Below the pieces are notes generated by a model. The model worked only from the letters and a program-made list of their open reading frames with translations. It made no database searches and was not told the DNA's origin. From positions 16,067,501 through 16,131,500 of the forward strand of contig NC_060114.1 in the NCBI RefSeq assembly GCF_021155765.1: 64,000 nt of DNA, given 5' to 3'. Every line of letters begins with the position of its first letter. Position 1 is the first letter of the stretch. This DNA is from Diprion similis. Its lineage: Eukaryota > Arthropoda > Insecta > Hymenoptera > Diprionidae. This document shows, in pieces, positions 59,555 through 64,000 of the stretch. A program made the translations under genes and the position numbers.

Positions 59555-60344
59555 TTAAAATGTTACCATCCTTAGTGCGGAACGGAATATCCTGCGAATC
59601 GTGTGCGCGGGCTCGTTGTTCTTATTATTATAATTATTTTTTATTAATATTACATCTGTTACGTTGTAACGTACGATATCGAAAACTGGAAAGAACCAAT
59701 CTGATCGAAAAGTTATAAAGTGATAAGTATGCGATATTGACGAAACCCTGTAGATTGTTTCTTTTTTTTTTTCTTTTGCCTTACTTTCAATCGACACGCT
59801 GTTGTTTCAATTTTTTCTAAGGTCGAGCAAGTTTGACAGAGTTGCGTATAACTTTGTCGCACTAGTTAATTATAATTATCTTTTTAGTTTTTTTTGTTGT
59901 TCGAAAACAGTAATCCAGACTTAATTTAACGAATTATGATCTGTACGGACTTTGATAGTTTGAAAGTTGAAATTTTAACTCCCAAAGCGTGAATAATATT
60001 AATTCGTTTCACGAAATTTCGTTCTTGGATCATTTTTCCGATGAGTTTCAACCGTGTGAAGTCAATCGATCGTCAGACAATTTTTAATTAAGAGTTCTTC
60101 CATCCCACAATTGCTAAAATAAAAATGTTTTCACACAGGTAAATGTGGGTGACAGATATCGCGTGTGTAATCAATGTGAGAGTGATTTTTTGCGAAGATG
60201 TAAATGGTCCTGAAATTCTAATACCCATGGATATGTAATTGGTGAAGTTTATACATCAATTTTCGCAAAATTAGATGTATCCTCAATTCATTAGAAAATG
60301 CACATAACACGTGTATCTTCAAGCTTGCGTGGCTTGTCCTAAAA

Positions 60345-60580
60345 AATAAATCACACGTTCCTTGTACGTGGCAAAATCATTGTATGTACAGCTATACAAA
60401 CGTCAGACACTGAGAAGATATCGTCGCTATAATATACTCAGGCACAAGAAATACTTTAGTATAAATATCGGATAACGTGCATGTATACATATACGTGTAT
60501 ATATATTATATACAGATTATTATTATTAATATTATTTTATTGCCATTACGAATACGCGCATGTCATAACCCCAAAATAAA
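60345..60580 (+). promoter_or_regulatory. Candidate polyadenylation signals for Islet
   Basis: AATAAA hexamers lie at 60345-60350 and 60575-60580, about 1.0 and 1.2 kb after the Islet stop codon. A further one is at 61356-61361. Which is used cannot be told from sequence. Confidence 0.3.
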
Positions 60581-60869
60581 TTATAGATACCTATATTAAT
60601 ATTGAATTTTAACCAATGTTATATGTATACGTAAAATATTATACATATAATGTTTGTTTTTGTTACGTATCCTTTCTTTTTTTACATCTCGTTTCTCCAT
60701 TTTCTTTAGCATTTCATTTTCATTTAATACCAAAGTGTGCAGGTCGCGATACATAATTCAAACGCACTAAACTATACATATACATATAAATATAAGATTG
60801 TAAATAATATTGATGAATATTTTAATTCAAACTAACTGTAATAATTGATTGATTATTAAATAATAATGA

Positions 60870-60924
60870 TAACAATAACAATAACAACAACAACAACAAC
60901 AACAACAATAATAATAATAATAAT
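60870..60924 (+). repeat. AAC/AAT compound microsatellite
   Basis: ACAATA units pass into AAC repeats and then AAT repeats. Confidence 0.9.
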
Positions 60925-61449
60925 ATCAATATTAATATTAATAATAATCAAGAACAAATCTGATAATATTTATATTATATCCTGTATATTGAAATAATTA
61001 TATACGTATACTACTGCATCTGCTGCGCCTATGCAGTAGTCTTTGTATAGACTCGTTATATATATACGTACGCCACAAGCTCTCTTGTATATGTATTATA
61101 TAATAGGTATATAGTATTGTACGATCAGTTCTTATATAGTAATTATCTATAATAGTAATAATGTAATATGTTTCCAAAATTTTATTCAAATATTGGATTT
61201 GTATAATATTTCTATACCGGCACAATATGTATATATCATACACACAACACATATTATAAATATGTGTATTATATACATATACATATTAGTGTGATGATTA
61301 CATGAATATATGTGTATGTGTATACACACATGTATATACATATATAAATATACGCAATAAATTGTCGACTTCAATATACCTTACCGTTTTAACGCTTAAT
61401 CAAATATCTCGCGAATATCATACCTGTAAATTTTTTTTTAAAAGCTCCC

Positions 61450-61781
61450 AGCTTGATTGTTTAGAAAATTTATAAAATATTAACTATTCACGGATTTTAA
61501 CGTCATCATTCACATGGCAGAATTAATTAGTTAATTGTAAACAAATAAATTCTCAATTGTTCTAAATGATGCTATTCGGTCAATTTGTTAATTTTCGTGG
61601 ATTTATTAATTTTTCCAGCTTGATTGTTATGAAAATGGAGAATATTATCTGTTTACGAATTTTAACGTTATCAATGACGCGAGAAAATTCATTAGTTAAT
61701 TACAAACAAATAAATCTTCAGCTTTAGAAATTATGTTGCTCGGTCGATTGATTAATTTTCATAATAGTTTTTTATACCAGA
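61450..61781 (+). repeat. Diverged tandem duplication, about 166 bp unit
   Basis: CAGCTTGATTGTT at about 61450 recurs at about 61616, 166 bp later. Downstream blocks recur in the same order: ACGGATTTTAACGTCATCA / ACGAATTTTAACGTTATCA, TTAGTTAATTGTAAACAAAT / TTAGTTAATTACAAACAAAT, and CGGTCAATTTGTTAATTTTC / CGGTCGATTGATTAATTTTC. It is non-coding. Confidence 0.8.
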
Positions 61782-62958
61782 CGCAAATTTCCGCGGTCGG
61801 TAATTGTTCATTGAAAGATCAGGCTGATCTTTGCTAGTTTTACCTTCTATCGATAAAACAGATAATGATCGCTCACCCTACGCTACAAGTAATACAAAGC
61901 ACCACGCGTATGGTAAGCGGCTTTAGCCGTACGAATGAAAAGCTTCGTATTCAAACCGTCAATGCGTCCGTTCAGAAAAGGAAACGTAAAGTGTAGCAAG
62001 TGCGAATCAGATACAGTATTTCGAACGGACGCCAGGAAAATATGCCGCCGAAGTATAAACCGGTAAATAATACCGCACCATACAATTTTTACTTTATCAA
62101 TTAAACTGCTCAACTCTCGGGTTTAACTTCCACAATGTTCTTGCATGACTAATTTTCGTGTATTTACTTATTGTCAACGTGTTTTGAAATTTGAGGTTAG
62201 GTCGAGTTGACAAAATCCACTGCTGTGTCTACCGTGCTGGCACTCACACGATAAAGTAGAGTGCAAACAGCGCCGGCAATGCAGTATCGATTCGTTATGA
62301 GGGCGAAGTTAGTAACGATAACGTAACGAAACAAGAGGGAGAAATTCACTATTGTGCAATTTCAAAATGACTTTCAAGAAACTGGCTTTACAGAATATGA
62401 CTATGTTTTGTTTATTATAGTTTACTACATTTCAAACAAAGTTGCGAAGTAACGATTTGTCCTAAACGTGCATTGTCACAGTATCATTACTAACTTACAA
62501 TTAATGCTCATGATTCATTCGAGTTAATCCCGGTTTCGAATCAAATCGAAATGTTAGTTCAATCAGACTCAACTTTATAAACGTCATATCGGTCGACCAC
62601 GAATCAATTGTAATCCTACTTATATTGATACAATATGATTCGTTACGAATGTTTCCTTGGATAAATGTCATCTAGTCGCAAAAAATGAACTCCTCCAAGA
62701 GAGTTGTATTTGATTATTGAAGTAGTTTTTTTTTTAATCATACTTCCAATGATACAGTAACTTAATTTAACAACGTGAATGCTTCACAATTTGCAAAAAG
62801 TTTTCTATCATTGATCTTCGTACAATGTGCCTAGAGCAATCAAGTGCTCAACCGATCATTTTGTTGCCATATTGCTTATTGCTAGCAACGTTGGTAGCTA
62901 CAGCCAGAAAGTTGAATCCCAGTACATAAATGATAGATTTACGTAAACCGTCGAGTGT

Positions 62959-63552
62959 ATGTCTGGAATCAAACCCAATGTAATAAATTACGTACCTTAT
63001 ATGTTTTACAAAAAACTACACATCATGCAGGGTGGAAGGACCTTTCCTCTGAAAAATAAACCGACCTCATTACCGCCTCAAACGTTGAACAGCATCCCGG
63101 GCGCCGAATCTGCATCGACACCTTCTACTTCCAATAGCTTGGATCGCGAAGCTGAAGATAAATTTGAGGTGGAACTATGCTGGTGCATTCAGCAGCTCCA
63201 GTCAGCTCTGGATTCGGGGAAGCTGACCGAAAAACAGATACTGGATACCAGCAAGACGTTGAACGTGTTAAAGAGCAATACAGCACCTTTGATCAAAAAA
63301 AGACAATTCATGCGGACTACGTTCGGCGATTATAGAACTAAAATGGCTAACGAACAGAAAAAACTTGGAAAAACTGCCACACAAGTTAAATTTACACCCT
63401 CGCCCAACGATAACAAGAAATCGATTTTTCTCAGAAAGGCCGCAGCCACGGATGCTCATCCGAAACCGTTAGAAACTGCGAACACTACCGGCTTCCGAAT
63501 ATTATCATCAGATAATTCATTCAAATTCAACTTCAGCAATCCTCAAGTGTAA
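62959..63552 (+). CDS. UPF0488 / C8orf33-family protein
   Basis: An uninterrupted frame of 197 residues, apparently a single exon, with its stop at 63550-63552. The conserved core spans roughly residues 68-135 and includes FEVELCWCIQQLQSALDSGK, then LKSNTAPLIKKRQFMRTTFG followed by DYRTKMANEQKK. This is the pattern of the UPF0488 (DUF4615) family, which includes human C8orf33 and a Drosophila member. Its molecular function is not well established. The N-terminus is low in conservation, and the ATG at residue 23 (63025-63027, MQGGRTFPLK) is an equally possible start. A basic, Ser-rich C-terminus ends FKFNFSNPQV. A polyadenylation signal follows 48 bp after the stop. The 63268-63459 minus-strand ORF is a shadow. 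Confidence 0.85.
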   Translation: MSGIKPNVINYVPYMFYKKLHIMQGGRTFPLKNKPTSLPPQTLNSIPGAESASTPSTSNSLDREAEDKFEVELCWCIQQLQSALDSGKLTEKQILDTSKTLNVLKSNTAPLIKKRQFMRTTFGDYRTKMANEQKKLGKTATQVKFTPSPNDNKKSIFLRKAAATDAHPKPLETANTTGFRILSSDNSFKFNFSNPQV

Positions 63553-63599
63553 ATTTATTACGAAACTGAATTAGGTGTAAGCATTTTCTCAACATGTAT

Positions 63600-63605
63600 A
63601 ATAAA
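63600..63605 (+). promoter_or_regulatory. Polyadenylation signal of the UPF0488 gene
   Basis: AATAAA lies 48 bp after the stop codon, an appropriate distance for a compact 3' UTR. A GT/T-rich element (TTATATTCTGTAC) follows within 25 bp. Confidence 0.6.
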
Positions 63606-64000
63606 CCGTATTTATATTCTGTACATTATGCCTGATTTTCACTCGTTTAACCAAAAACTTAAAATTTTCATACAATTCAACATCACAAAATATTTCCAGA
63701 AAATTCTATTAAATATTTCGGTTTTACGGCTTCTAAGTAAAGTTCGTGAATCGGAAACTGTGGCAGAAACCAGTCAAAATTTTATTCAAACATTTCCACC
63801 CATTCATTACGTGATCCAGCCGATACATGGCAGAGATTGTCAATTGTGAGTACCATCATCGAAATTAAAGTGCGTCTAACGTTGTCTGAGGATAAATATG
63901 GAAGTGAAAAATCGTTCATGAGGTCTCCGGATATTACGGGGTAGGATCATTTAGTAATAATTCAAGTTAGTAACGATAAGACGTCGAGCGTCAATGGTAC
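63606..64000. other. 3' flank of the UPF0488 gene, nothing recognised
   Basis: It contains a 73-codon open frame (63628-63849) without recognisable similarity. The sequence immediately after its last sense codons reads GTGAGT at 63846-63851, a good splice-donor match, so it could be an exon of a following gene, but evidence is thin. Confidence 0.4.

Larger units (their letters stand above)
59353..62958 (+). other. Islet 3' UTR, AT-rich repeats and the start region of the next gene
   Basis: No coding region is visible. Up to about 61.4 kb it is AT-rich with AAC/AAT and TA microsatellites, and an Islet 3' UTR of unknown length begins it. Candidate AATAAA signals occur at 60345-60350, 60575-60580 and 61356-61361. 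A tandem duplication sits at 61450-61781. The promoter of the UPF0488 gene must lie near the end of this interval; I see no clear core motif. Confidence 0.6.

Noticed and set aside
1..64000. Search by eye for tRNA genes, known insect microRNAs and intact transposase or reverse transcriptase frames
   Set aside because: No B-box/acceptor-stem arrangement, no well-known microRNA sequence and no catalytic motif of mobile elements was recognised; structure-based programs could still find diverged ones.

Overview
This 64 kb window is eukaryotic, insect-type nuclear DNA. It has spliced genes with GT-AG introns, long AT-rich non-coding stretches, many microsatellites, and short foldback (MITE-like) elements. 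Protein content, codon use and repeat style fit a holometabolous insect. A hymenopteran (sawfly-like) is my guess, and that part is weakly supported. There are no bacterial-type genes, operons or CRISPR arrays, and I saw no tRNA or rRNA gene.

Three genes can be supported, all on the + strand. (1) Positions 8166-14326 hold the last four coding exons of a SCAPER homologue (S-phase cyclin A-associated protein in the ER). The upstream exons lie outside the window or are hidden in the 8 kb of repeat-rich DNA before them. (2) Positions 45002-59352 hold a complete Islet / tailup LIM-homeodomain gene. Its six coding exons splice in frame to a 451-residue protein with two LIM domains, a homeodomain, a LID-like segment and a Gly/Pro-rich tail. 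(3) Positions 62959-63552 hold an uninterrupted 197-residue ORF of the UPF0488 / C8orf33 family, followed by a polyadenylation signal.

The most meaningful feature of the layout is that Scaper and Islet are neighbours. This pair is known as one of the ancient metazoan microsyntenies. The accepted explanation is that Islet enhancers lie in or beyond Scaper, which ties the two genes together. Here the genes are in tandem, Scaper to Islet, separated by about 30.7 kb (14327-45001) without a convincing gene. That interval, the 4 kb Scaper intron and the 7.3 kb first Islet intron are the natural places to look for Islet enhancers. I list several motif clusters as candidates: CACGTGAC triplets at 28.9-29.2 kb, a CTCF-like site at 30.25 kb, and homeodomain or T-box motif clusters in Islet introns at 47.4-47.8, 48.6-48.7 and 55.1-55.4 kb.

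The rest is repeat biology. There are at least six kinds of foldback or palindromic element. One family has three copies around the Scaper 3' end. Another has two copies 25 kb apart. A 680 bp near-palindrome is bounded by TTAA. There are also two local tandem duplications (periods of about 154 and 166 bp) and unusually long G or C homopolymers of up to 32 bases. I found no evidence for a wholly new biological system. The conserved gene pair and the uncharacterised foldback families are the parts most worth following up.
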